DNA of 64,000 bases from the NCBI RefSeq assembly GCF_003065605.1, contig NZ_CP026952.1, positions 1,178,001-1,242,000 of the forward strand, in the 5' to 3' direction. A program made the translations under genes and the position numbers. Position 1 is the first letter of the stretch; each line of letters opens with the position of its first letter. This DNA is from Aeromicrobium chenweiae. Lineage in GTDB: Bacteria; Actinomycetota; Actinomycetes; Propionibacteriales; Nocardioidaceae. This document shows, in pieces, positions 7,259 through 18,623 of this stretch. Under the pieces are notes generated by a model. That model was not told the DNA's origin. It was given only the letters and a program-made list of their open reading frames with translations, and did not search any database.

Positions 7259-9202
7259 TCACCAGATACGGACCCGCTCCTCCTCGTCCAGCCAGAGCCG
7301 GTCGTCGGGGCTGACGTCGAAGGCCGCGTAGAAGGCGTCGATGTTGCGCACGGTCTGGTTGCAGCGGAACTCCGGCGGGGAGTGCGGGTCGACGGTGAGC
7401 CGGCGTACGGTCTCGGCGGGTCGGACCTTGGCCTGCCAGGCCTGTGCCCAGGAGATGAAGAACCGCTGGTCGGGGCTGAGCCCGTCGATGGGCTCGTCGG
7501 CCGGGTCGGTCAGGCGGAAGGCCTGGTACGCGATGCCGAGACCACCGAGGTCGCCGATGTTCTCGCCGATCGTGAGGGAGCCGTTGACGGTGCGTCCGTC
7601 GGCGCCGACGGGGGACAGCACGTCGTACTGGGCGATGAGCGCGGAGGTCAGCTTCTCGAACGATGCCCGATCCTCGTCGGTCCACCAGTTGCGCAGCGCG
7701 CCGGTGCCGTCGTACTGCGATCCCTGGTCGTCGAAGCCGTGGCCGATCTCGTGGCCGATGACCGCGCCGATCGCACCGTAGTTGACGGCGTCATCGGCGT
7801 CGGCGTGGAAGAACGGCGGCTGCAGGATCGCGGCGGGGAACACGATCTCGTTCATCGTGGGGTTGTAGTACGCGTTGACGGTCTGCGGCGTCATGTACCA
7901 CTCGTCGCGGTCGATCGGGGAGCCGATCTTGGCCAGCTCGCGGTCGGTCGCGACGGCGATGGCGCGGCGGACGTTGCCGAGCAGGTCGTCCGGCGCGGTC
8001 TCGAGCGCCGAGTAGTCCTTGAACTGGTCGGGGTGCCCGATCTTGGGGTTGAAGGAGTCCAGCTTGTCCTGGGCGCGCTTCTTGGTCTCGTCGCTCATCC
8101 AGGTCAGGCGGGCGATGCTCTGGCGGTACGCCTCGAGGAGGTTGGCGATGAGCTCGGTCATCCGCTCCTTGGAGGCGGGCGGGAACTCGGTGCGGACGTA
8201 GATCTTGCCGACGGCCTCGCCCATCGCGCCCTCGACGAAGCCGACGCCGCGCTTCCAGCGGGGACGCAGCTCGTCGGTGCCGCTGAGGGTTCGACCGTAG
8301 AACTCGAAGTTGGCGTCGACGAACGCGGACGACAGGTAGGGGGAGGCGCTGTGGACGACCTGCCAGCGCAGCCAGTCCTTCCAGGCGTCCAGCTCGTCCT
8401 CGACCAGGAGGGTCTCGAGACCCTCGAGGAACGACGGCTGGGACACCACGACCTCGGCGAGCACGGGGGCGGGCACCTGGGCGCCGGCGGACCAGCTCGT
8501 CCAGTCGAAGCTCGGGGCGAGCTGCTGCAGGCCCTCGCCGGCGAAGTGGTTGTACGTCTTCTGGGCGTCGCGGTTGGCGACCCGGTCCCAGTGGAACGAG
8601 GCGAGCCTGGTCTCCAGGTCCATGATGCGTGCGGCCCGGCCGGCGGCGTCGTCGAGCCCGGCCAGGCCCAGCATGGTGGTCAGGTGCGCGACGTACGCCT
8701 CGCGGATCTGCGCGGACTCCTCGTCGCGGTAGTACGACTCGTCGGGCAGGCCGATGCCGCCCTGGCCCAGGTGGGTGATGTAGCGGTCGGGGTTGCCGCG
8801 GTCGGGGGCGATGTACATGCCCAGGACGCTGCCGACGCCCTGCCGGTCGAGGACGCCGAGGACGCGGACGAACGAGGGGATGTCCGTGATGGCGTCGACC
8901 TGCGCGAGCTCGGCCGTGAGCGGGGTGGCACCGAGGGCCTCGACCCGCTCCTCGTCCATGAAGCTGGCGTAGAGGTCGCCGATCTTGCGCTGCTCGTCGT
9001 CCTGGGGGGCCTGGCTCGCGGTCTCGATGATCTCGCGGACCTTCGCCTCGGCCTCGTCCACCAGCGCCACGAACGAGCCGGCGGTCGCGCGGTCGGGCTT
9101 GATCTCGGCCGTCGCGAGCCACGGCCCGTTGACGTGTCGGAACAGGTCGTCCTGCACGCGGACGGAGGGGTCGAGCTGCGTCGTGTCGATGCCGGGGTTC
9201 AC
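7259..9202 (-). CDS. M13 family zinc metallopeptidase (neprilysin/PepO-like)
   Basis: A 647-residue protein of normal length for bacterial M13 peptidases, without a signal peptide, so probably cytoplasmic. The zinc motif is VIGHEIGHGFDDQG (HEIGH at 484-488); the third ligand and the family signature ENIGDLGG are at 547-554. NAYYNPTMNEIVFPAAILQ just upstream is the conserved substrate-binding segment. GTG start at 9202 is placed by the adjacent leaderless -10 box TAGCCT. It diverges from the siderophore-interacting protein gene. It cleaves small peptides in characterised relatives; the physiological substrate here is unknown. Confidence 0.92.
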   Translation of the reverse strand: MNPGIDTTQLDPSVRVQDDLFRHVNGPWLATAEIKPDRATAGSFVALVDEAEAKVREIIETASQAPQDDEQRKIGDLYASFMDEERVEALGATPLTAELAQVDAITDIPSFVRVLGVLDRQGVGSVLGMYIAPDRGNPDRYITHLGQGGIGLPDESYYRDEESAQIREAYVAHLTTMLGLAGLDDAAGRAARIMDLETRLASFHWDRVANRDAQKTYNHFAGEGLQQLAPSFDWTSWSAGAQVPAPVLAEVVVSQPSFLEGLETLLVEDELDAWKDWLRWQVVHSASPYLSSAFVDANFEFYGRTLSGTDELRPRWKRGVGFVEGAMGEAVGKIYVRTEFPPASKERMTELIANLLEAYRQSIARLTWMSDETKKRAQDKLDSFNPKIGHPDQFKDYSALETAPDDLLGNVRRAIAVATDRELAKIGSPIDRDEWYMTPQTVNAYYNPTMNEIVFPAAILQPPFFHADADDAVNYGAIGAVIGHEIGHGFDDQGSQYDGTGALRNWWTDEDRASFEKLTSALIAQYDVLSPVGADGRTVNGSLTIGENIGDLGGLGIAYQAFRLTDPADEPIDGLSPDQRFFISWAQAWQAKVRPAETVRRLTVDPHSPPEFRCNQTVRNIDAFYAAFDVSPDDRLWLDEEERVRIW

Positions 9203-9207
9203 GCCGA

Positions 9208-9214
9208 TAGGCTA
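9208..9214. promoter_or_regulatory. Shared divergent -10 element TAGGCTA
   Basis: Only 17 bp separate the start codons at 9202 (minus) and 9220 (plus). Plus-strand TAGGCT (9208-9213) is 6 nt before GTG 9220; minus-strand TAGCCT (9214-9209) is 6 nt before GTG 9202. The two leaderless -10 boxes share five base pairs. Confidence 0.6.
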
Positions 9215-9219
9215 CACAC

Positions 9220-10062
9220 GTGAGCAAGAGTTTTCCTGTCCCGCTGACCGTGGTCCGGACCGAGACGGTGGCTCCCTCGATGGTGCGGGTCGTGCTCGGC
9301 GGACAGGGTTTCGCAGAGTTCCTCGCCCGCCACGACGCGATGCCTGCGCCGTACACCGACGAGTACGTCAAGCTCGTCTTCCTCGCGGCCGGCCACGACT
9401 ACCCGCAGCCGCTGGACCTGGACCTGGTCAAGGAGTCCATGCCGCAGGAGGCATGGCCCGTGCTGCGGACGTACACGGTCCGCTGGGTCGACCGCGACCA
9501 GGAGCAGCTCGCGATCGATTTCGTCGTCCACGGCGACGTGGGGGTCGCGGGGCCGTGGGCGGCCCGGGCCCAGCCCGGCGACGTGATCCACGTGCGCGGC
9601 CCCAACGGCGGCTACACCCCCGACCCCACGGCCGACTGGCTGCTGTTCGTGGGCGACGAGGCAGGTCTCCCCGCCATCACGGCCTCGCTGCTGAGCCTGC
9701 CCGCGGGCGTGCGGGCCGTCGCGTTCATCGAGGTGCAGGGGGAGTCCGACGAGCTCCCGCTGCGCACGGACGCCGACGTCGACGTCCGGTGGCTGCACCG
9801 GGGGAGCGCCGCACCGGGCACGACGACGCTGCTGGACGACGCGGTGCGCGCGTTCGACTGGCCCGCCGGGCGGGTCCAGGCGTTCATCCACGGCGAGTCC
9901 GCCCTGCTGAAGAGCGTCCGGCCGCACGTGCTGAACGAGCGGGGCGTCGCCCGGGCGGACGTGTCCGTGTCGGCCTACTGGCGCCGGGGCAGCACCGAGG
10001 AGGGCTTCCGGGTGTGGAAGTCGCAGCAGACCGAGGCGGTCATGCGACCGGCGGCGTCGTAG
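9220..10062 (+). CDS. Siderophore-interacting protein (NAD(P)H-dependent ferric-siderophore reductase)
   Basis: A 280-residue flavoprotein of the ViuB/YqjH type. The N-terminal FAD-binding barrel carries the RTYT motif at 83-86 that contacts the flavin. The C-terminal SIP domain has GDEAGLPAI and HGESALLK, typical of the NAD(P)H-binding half. It would reduce ferric siderophores in the cytoplasm to release iron. No siderophore transporter is adjacent. The start is GTG 9220 because TAGGCT lies 6 nt upstream and there is no Shine-Dalgarno. Confidence 0.9.
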   Translation: MSKSFPVPLTVVRTETVAPSMVRVVLGGQGFAEFLARHDAMPAPYTDEYVKLVFLAAGHDYPQPLDLDLVKESMPQEAWPVLRTYTVRWVDRDQEQLAIDFVVHGDVGVAGPWAARAQPGDVIHVRGPNGGYTPDPTADWLLFVGDEAGLPAITASLLSLPAGVRAVAFIEVQGESDELPLRTDADVDVRWLHRGSAAPGTTTLLDDAVRAFDWPAGRVQAFIHGESALLKSVRPHVLNERGVARADVSVSAYWRRGSTEEGFRVWKSQQTEAVMRPAAS

Positions 10063-10076
10063 CCCCTCGCGGACGG

Positions 10077-10082
10077 TAACCT
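10077..10082 (+). promoter_or_regulatory. -10 box of a leaderless promoter (cytidylyltransferase/SDR gene)
   Basis: TAACCT, 6 nt, GTG 10089. Confidence 0.5.
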
Positions 10083-10088
10083 CGTCGC

Positions 10089-11510
10089 GTGACTCAACTG
10101 CGCAACGTGGCCGTGATCCTCGCAGGTGGAACCGGTACGAGGGTGGGCCTGTCGATCCCCAAGCAGCTCATCAAGATCGCCGGCAAGACGATCATCGAGC
10201 ACACGATCGCCGCCTTCGAGGCGTCGCCGCTGATCGACGAGATCGTCATCCTCATGACCCCCGGCCACCTGGACCCGGTCCGGGCGATCGTGCAGAACGG
10301 CGGGTACGGCAAGGTCACCCAGATCGTCGAGGGCGGGCAGACCCGCAACGAGTCGACGAGCCGCGCGCTGGAGGCCCTGGGCACCGACGAGTGCAACGTC
10401 CTGTTCCACGACGCCGTGCGTCCGCTCGTGTCGCAGACGATCATCAGCGAGGTCGTCGCCGCGCTCGCGACCCACGAGGCCGTCGACACCGCGATCCCCT
10501 CGGCGGACACGATCGTGCAGGTCCACGACACCGCGCCGCAGACGACCGAGACCATCGAGGACGTCCTGCAGCGCCACCTGCTGCGCCGCGGGCAGACCCC
10601 GCAGGCGTTCCGGCTGTCGGTCATCCGCCGGGCGTACGAGCTCGCGTGGCAGGACCCCCACTTCACCGCGACCGACGACTGCACCGTGGTGCTGCGCTAC
10701 CTGCCCGACGTGCCCATCGCCGTCGTGCTCGGCCACGAGCGCAACATGAAGGTCACCGAGCCGATCGACGTCTACATCGCCGACAAGCTCTTCCAGCTGC
10801 ACTCCGCGGACACCCCGGACGCACTGACCGACGAGCAGTACCGCGCAGCGCTGGCGGGCAAGACCATGGTCGTGTTCGGCGGCTCGTACGGCATCGGCGG
10901 CGACATCGCCGACCTGGCGCGCGGCTTCGGTGCGAACGTGCACACGTTCTCCCGCTCCTCGACCAACACGCACGTCGACCGTCGCGAGGACATCGCCGCC
11001 GCGGCCGCCGCGGTGCTCAAGGAGACCGACACGATCGACTTCGTCGTCAACACCGCGGGCGTCCTGGTCATCGAGGACCTCGCGGACACGTCGGAGGAGA
11101 CGATCTTCGCCGCGACCGAGATCAACTACCTCGCGCCGATCTTCATCGCGCAGGAGTTCTACCCGCACCTGGCGTCCGCGTCGGGCTCGCTGCTGCTGTT
11201 CACCTCGTCGTCCTACACGCGGGGCCGCGGCGGCTACTCGCTGTACTCCTCCGCGAAGGCCGCCGTGGTCAACCTGACCCAGGCACTGGCCGACGAGTGG
11301 GCCGGTGAGGTCCGGGTGAACTGCGTGAACCCCGAGCGCACCGGGACCCCGATGCGCACCAAGGCGTTCGGCGAGGAGCCCGAGGGCACCCTGCTGAGCT
11401 CGATGGAGGTCGCGCGCCAGTCGCTGGACGTCCTGCTGTCGCAGCAGACCGGCCACATCATCGACATCCGGCGCGAGGACGGCCCGGCCGCGATCGGCGG
11501 CGGTCGCTAG
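10089..11510 (+). CDS. Bifunctional cytidylyltransferase/SDR oxidoreductase, probable CDP-ribitol synthesis
   Basis: A 473-residue fusion. Residues about 1-235 are an IspD/TarI-like nucleotidyltransferase (VILAGGTGTRVGLSIPKQL near the N-terminus). From about 258 a short-chain dehydrogenase follows, with the Rossmann motif GGSYGIGG and catalytic YSLYSSAK near 384-391. The same fusion in Haemophilus Bcs1 reduces ribulose-5-phosphate and couples the ribitol-5-phosphate to CTP. CDP-ribitol would feed teichoic-acid-like polymers, which agrees with two glycerophosphotransferase-like genes within 10 kb. Alternative polyol phosphates cannot be excluded. It converges with the Pro-rich membrane protein gene across a hairpin. 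Confidence 0.82.
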   Translation: MTQLRNVAVILAGGTGTRVGLSIPKQLIKIAGKTIIEHTIAAFEASPLIDEIVILMTPGHLDPVRAIVQNGGYGKVTQIVEGGQTRNESTSRALEALGTDECNVLFHDAVRPLVSQTIISEVVAALATHEAVDTAIPSADTIVQVHDTAPQTTETIEDVLQRHLLRRGQTPQAFRLSVIRRAYELAWQDPHFTATDDCTVVLRYLPDVPIAVVLGHERNMKVTEPIDVYIADKLFQLHSADTPDALTDEQYRAALAGKTMVVFGGSYGIGGDIADLARGFGANVHTFSRSSTNTHVDRREDIAAAAAAVLKETDTIDFVVNTAGVLVIEDLADTSEETIFAATEINYLAPIFIAQEFYPHLASASGSLLLFTSSSYTRGRGGYSLYSSAKAAVVNLTQALADEWAGEVRVNCVNPERTGTPMRTKAFGEEPEGTLLSSMEVARQSLDVLLSQQTGHIIDIRREDGPAAIGGGR

Positions 11511-11535
11511 CCCGTCGCCGGGCCCCGGACGCACA

Positions 11536-11573
11536 AGGTCCCCGCGTCGACGTGGCTGTCGGCGCGGGGACCT
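11536..11573. terminator. Bidirectional hairpin terminator between convergent genes
   Basis: A perfect 11-bp stem (11536-11546 with 11563-11573) and 16-nt loop, 25 nt after one stop and 13 nt before the other. Confidence 0.7.
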
Positions 11574-11586
11574 CGACGCTTCAGGG

Positions 11587-12687
11587 CTAGACGCAGCTCT
11601 GGTAGTAGTACTGCGAGACCTTCTGGGCCGCCTCGGTGAACTCGGTGATCTTGCCGTTGATCTTCGACGGGTCGACCTTGGTCGGGTCCTTGAACGTGTC
11701 GAAGTAGTCGGCCATCACGGCGACCTCGGACTTGACCTGGCTGGGCGCCACGTCCTCCAGCTCGGCGTAGGAGACCGCGAGCTTGCTGAGCGAGTCGGTC
11801 AGCTTGTTGAGGTCCGTGCCGCCGCCGGACGTGCTGCCCATCGAGTCGAGCGTCTCCTGCTGCAGGTCCTTGAACCGGGTGCAGAACGGGTCGGAGCTGC
11901 CGCTGTCCGAGCCGAAGGTCGGCACGGTCGCGGTGGGCGCGTCGGCCGTGGGGACCTCGGTCGGCTCGGGCTCCGGCGTCTCGTCGGCGTCCTTGGTCTG
12001 CGAGGACGACGCCTCGTCCTTGTCGTCGTCGTCATCGCCGCCGAAGACCTTCGTCGCACCGAACGCGGCGCCGCCGATCAGCAGGATGACGACCGCGACC
12101 ATGCCGGCCAGCAGCCAGAACTTCTTCTTGCTGCCGTCGTTGCCGTCACCGTCCTGGGACGCGAGCGGAGCGGCACCACCTGGGGGGACCGATCCGTACG
12201 ATCCGTCGTTGGGTGCGGCGTACACGGCGCCGGGCTGGGCCGGCTGCCACGTCTGGGTGGGCTGGTACGACTGGGTCGGCTCGGCCGGCTGGAACGACTG
12301 GGTCGGCTCGGCGGGCTGGTAGGCCTGCTCGGCGGGCTGCGAGGGCACGACCGGCTCGGCGACGGGGGACGTCGGCTGCGACGGCACGACCGGCTCGGCG
12401 ACCGGGGACGTGGGCTGCTCGGCGCTGGGCTGCTGGGCACTGGGCTGCACGCTCGGGATGACCTCGGTGGGGGTCGGTGTCGCGGCGGAGGAGCTGGAGC
12501 GCAGCGCGAGCACTGCGCTCACGGTCGCATCACCCTGCTGGCCGAGCCACTCCAGGAGTCCGGGGTAGGCCTGCGGGTGGACCGCGATGGCCGGCCACAG
12601 GGCGCGATCGGCCTGGGCGAGCTCGGCCAGACGCGCAGGCGTGGTGGACGGGTCCTGCGCCTCGCGGACCAGATCTTCGGATGCCAT
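11587..12687 (-). CDS. Pro/Gln-rich single-pass membrane protein with N-terminal variant leucine-rich-repeat-like domain
   Basis: A 366-residue protein. Residues 1-65 (MASEDLVREAQDPSTTPARL onwards) match the short helical domain annotated as variant leucine-rich repeat in actinobacteria. Residues 70-175 are disordered and repetitive, with SPVAEPVVPSQPT twice and QPAEPTQS twice. One transmembrane helix lies at 190-211 after KKK, followed by an Asp-rich segment and an extracellular domain (about 260-366) with two cysteines, probably disulfide-bonded. ATG 12687 follows GGAAGGAA, a good ribosome site. Function unknown; the layout suggests envelope sensing or scaffolding. Confidence 0.75.
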   Translation of the reverse strand: MASEDLVREAQDPSTTPARLAELAQADRALWPAIAVHPQAYPGLLEWLGQQGDATVSAVLALRSSSSAATPTPTEVIPSVQPSAQQPSAEQPTSPVAEPVVPSQPTSPVAEPVVPSQPAEQAYQPAEPTQSFQPAEPTQSYQPTQTWQPAQPGAVYAAPNDGSYGSVPPGGAAPLASQDGDGNDGSKKKFWLLAGMVAVVILLIGGAAFGATKVFGGDDDDDKDEASSSQTKDADETPEPEPTEVPTADAPTATVPTFGSDSGSSDPFCTRFKDLQQETLDSMGSTSGGGTDLNKLTDSLSKLAVSYAELEDVAPSQVKSEVAVMADYFDTFKDPTKVDPSKINGKITEFTEAAQKVSQYYYQSCV

Positions 12688-12741
12688 GAATTGGGTTCCT
12701 TCCCCGAACGGTGCCCCGTCATCTGACGAGCTGCGTGAAGA

Positions 12742-13704
12742 TTATCGGCCTGACGGGGCTGTCGGCACGTCAGGCTGTCTCGGCGGTGCGGCGCGGCGGG
12801 TCTCCCAGAGCATGCACCCGATCATCACGAGGCCGGCGAGGGCCCAGCCGGCCAGGATGTCGATGACGTAGTGCTCGGCGTAGTAGATGAGGGCGGTGGC
12901 CATCAGCAGCGGGTAGAGCAGCAGGATCCAGCGCCACGCGCTGCGCAACCGGACGATGCCGTAGAGGGCGATCAGCATCGCCAGTCCGCCGTGCAGCGAG
13001 GGCATCGCGGCGACCGGGTTGCCGACCTTCGCCAGGGCGACGTGGAAGCCGCCGAGCCCGAGGTCGTCCCACCCGCGCCCGGTCAGGCGGGGCAGGCGCT
13101 CCCCGACGTAGCCCTCCTTGGACGCCAGCCACGGCGGCGCCATGGGGTACAGGACGTAGATCACGAGGGCGGCGAAGTTGATCACGACGTACCGCCGCAT
13201 CCACGGGACCCACATCGCGCGGTCACGCAGCCACAGGACGACCGCGAGCGTGAGCCCGGCGACGAAGTGGGTGAAGTAGATCGTCGTGAGCACCTCGTCG
13301 TACCACCGCGGCGGGGTGCTGCCGCTGCACGGCGAGGCGCACAGGGCGTCCTGCAGGTGCTGGGTCGGCAGCGTCCCGCCCCCGATCCACTCGTCGAACC
13401 GGATCGGCATCGTCCAGTGGACCGGCATCGCGACGATCTCGTCGGACAGTCCCCGGCTGTAGAGATAGAGCACGAGCAGCGCGAACGCCGGCCACCAGTC
13501 CCGCGGGAACGCGAGGTGGCTGCGCCAGGGCGCGCGGACGTTGAAGGCCACGGTCGCGAGCCAGAGCCACGCGAACAGCTGGAACGGATCGGTCGGCACA
13601 CCGATGAGTACGACGCACACGGCGAACGCGATCGCGTACGTGAGGAGGGCGGGACCCCGCCAGGTCCACGGCGTCGTCCGCGACGCCTCGAGCTCGGTGG
13701 TCAT
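12742..13704 (-). CDS. PAP2-family membrane phosphatase/phosphotransferase
   Basis: A 320-residue polytopic protein. PAP2 motifs are AAMPSLHGG (PSxH) and EHYVIDILAGW (the HxxxD-type third motif). The arrangement resembles the AUR1/inositol-phosphotransferase branch. ATG 13704 overlaps the stop of the upstream GT-C gene as ATGA, so the two are translationally coupled. Position at the end of the glycopolymer operon suggests a lipid carrier phosphatase or transfer of a phospho-group to a lipid-linked glycan. The exact substrate is unknown. Confidence 0.82.
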   Translation of the reverse strand: MTTELEASRTTPWTWRGPALLTYAIAFAVCVVLIGVPTDPFQLFAWLWLATVAFNVRAPWRSHLAFPRDWWPAFALLVLYLYSRGLSDEIVAMPVHWTMPIRFDEWIGGGTLPTQHLQDALCASPCSGSTPPRWYDEVLTTIYFTHFVAGLTLAVVLWLRDRAMWVPWMRRYVVINFAALVIYVLYPMAPPWLASKEGYVGERLPRLTGRGWDDLGLGGFHVALAKVGNPVAAMPSLHGGLAMLIALYGIVRLRSAWRWILLLYPLLMATALIYYAEHYVIDILAGWALAGLVMIGCMLWETRRAAPPRQPDVPTAPSGR

Positions 13705-15176
13705 GGGCACGTCCCGGGAGTGGCCAGGGTCCGGTTCTCGCCGCGCTCCAGCCAGATCGTGCGACCGCACATCGTCGCGACCTTGCGGTAGTGGTCGCGG
13801 AGGTCGCCCTGCACGCGGTCCGCGTGGGTGATGCCCCAGGAGTCCACCCCGGACCAGTCGACGAACCAAGTGGGCCGGTCAGGCCCGGTCAGCACCGCGG
13901 AGAGCGTGGTGAGCTCGGGATCGAGGGTGCGCACGGGCAGGCTCCAGAGGTACGGGTACGGGCTCGACATCCCCGCGTTGCCCAGGACGTTCGGCTGACC
14001 GTAGGCGACGACGGCGGTGTCGGAGGGTTCGCCCGATTCTCTCAACCAGGTCCCGACGACCTCGGCCGTGGCCCCGTCCTGCGGCGGGACGGCAATCGTG
14101 TAGACGAGATTGCCGAGGAGGGCGACGACCGTGAACGCCGCGAGCGCGGTCCGCAGGCGAGGACGTACCTGGTCGGCCAGCAGCCCCACCGCGAGCGCCG
14201 AGGCCGGGACGAGCTGGAACAGGTAGTGCCCCCAGTAGCTGCCGCCCAGGATCGCGGTGCCGGACACGAAGGCGATCACCGCGAGCACCGCCAGGAGGAC
14301 CGGGTCGCGGCGACGGGCCACGTGCCAGGCCGTCAGGATCGCGATGAACGCGAGGCCGCTGCCCACCCAGGTGGCCAGGAGGGTGAGCAGGCGGTCGGTC
14401 GTCGCGCCGCTGGCAGACCTGCGGATGACCTCGCCGGCCTCGGCGCGGAACGTCACGAGCGCGTCGAACAGCTCGGCGAGGCTCGTGCCCCGCGCCGCCG
14501 CCGCGGTGAGCCCCACCGCGAGGGTGACGACGACGCCCACGGCGCCAGCGGCCAGCACCGTCGCGGCACGGCGTCGGGCGGCCGGCTGCTGCCACCCGAC
14601 CGCGAACGCCAGCACGATGGCGAAGACCACGCCGTCCCCGATGGTCTGCTTGACCAGGCCCGCGCACCCGGCCAGGACACCGGCGCCGAGGGCAGGCAGC
14701 CACGCGCGACGCTGCTGGCCGACCATCGCCTGGGCGGCGAGCGCGATTCCCCACGCCACGAACCCCGCGCACAGCATCTCGCCGTTCGTGCGCGGCACGC
14801 CGAACCAGTGGGCCGTGCTGAACAGGGCGGCTGCGGCGGCGGCCCACCTCGCTGCCTGCGCGCCCCGCACGACGTACGCGGCGCGAGCGACACCCAGCAC
14901 CATCAGCACGCAGGACAGCAGCCCGATCAGGCGCAGCGCGGTGAGGTTGCCGGCGAGGTCCATGATCCACATCAGCAGGGGCGGCCGGTCGACCCAGTAC
15001 GGGCCGTACAGCGAGTCGCCGTCACCCCAGGCGTTGCCGACGATCAGGTAGCCGGACTCGTCACGTCCTGCGGGCAGGCCCAGGAAGCACAGGCGGACCG
15101 CCACCATGGCCCCGATGGTCAGGGCCAGGTACACCGGGAGGCGCGCGGCGGAACGAGCCAGGTCCTTCGTCGTCAC
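13701..15176 (-). CDS. GT-C fold membrane glycosyltransferase (ArnT/PMT-like)
   Basis: A 491-residue protein with about eleven membrane helices. The first periplasmic loop has AGRDESGYLIVGNAWGDGDS, where the acidic D-E pair is the GT-C catalytic signature, followed by a WVDRPPLLMWIMDL segment typical of the GT39/ArnT group. The C-terminal 120 residues are extracytoplasmic. Such enzymes take sugars from polyprenyl-phosphate donors outside the membrane. Within this operon it probably decorates the teichoic-acid-like or galactofuran polymer. GTG start at 15176 lies 9 nt after the preceding stop. Confidence 0.8.
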   Translation of the reverse strand: MTTKDLARSAARLPVYLALTIGAMVAVRLCFLGLPAGRDESGYLIVGNAWGDGDSLYGPYWVDRPPLLMWIMDLAGNLTALRLIGLLSCVLMVLGVARAAYVVRGAQAARWAAAAAALFSTAHWFGVPRTNGEMLCAGFVAWGIALAAQAMVGQQRRAWLPALGAGVLAGCAGLVKQTIGDGVVFAIVLAFAVGWQQPAARRRAATVLAAGAVGVVVTLAVGLTAAAARGTSLAELFDALVTFRAEAGEVIRRSASGATTDRLLTLLATWVGSGLAFIAILTAWHVARRRDPVLLAVLAVIAFVSGTAILGGSYWGHYLFQLVPASALAVGLLADQVRPRLRTALAAFTVVALLGNLVYTIAVPPQDGATAEVVGTWLRESGEPSDTAVVAYGQPNVLGNAGMSSPYPYLWSLPVRTLDPELTTLSAVLTGPDRPTWFVDWSGVDSWGITHADRVQGDLRDHYRKVATMCGRTIWLERGENRTLATPGTCP

Positions 15177-15185
15177 CCGTGCGCC

Positions 15186-18535
<3,350 letters not shown>

Positions 18536-18541
18536 CCCGCA

Positions 18542-18547
18542 ACCCTA
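18542..18547 (-). promoter_or_regulatory. -10 box of an internal leaderless promoter in the glycopolymer operon
   Basis: On the minus strand TAGGGT, 6 nt, then GTG at 18535. It could drive GT2-glf-polymerase-GT-C-PAP2 as a unit. Confidence 0.5.
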
Positions 18548-18623
18548 TCGTGAGCCGCGAGCCCGCCTGCGCCAGCGCGCGGCGCGGGTGAGGAGGATCT
18601 CGCGACCGGCTCCGGTGGGCCGC

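Noticed and set aside
6299-9223. Long plus-strand open frame opposite the MFS and M13 genes
   Set aside because: Composition is typical of a GC-rich shadow (Arg/Gly/Val/Asp-rich, no motifs), while the opposite strand encodes clear families.
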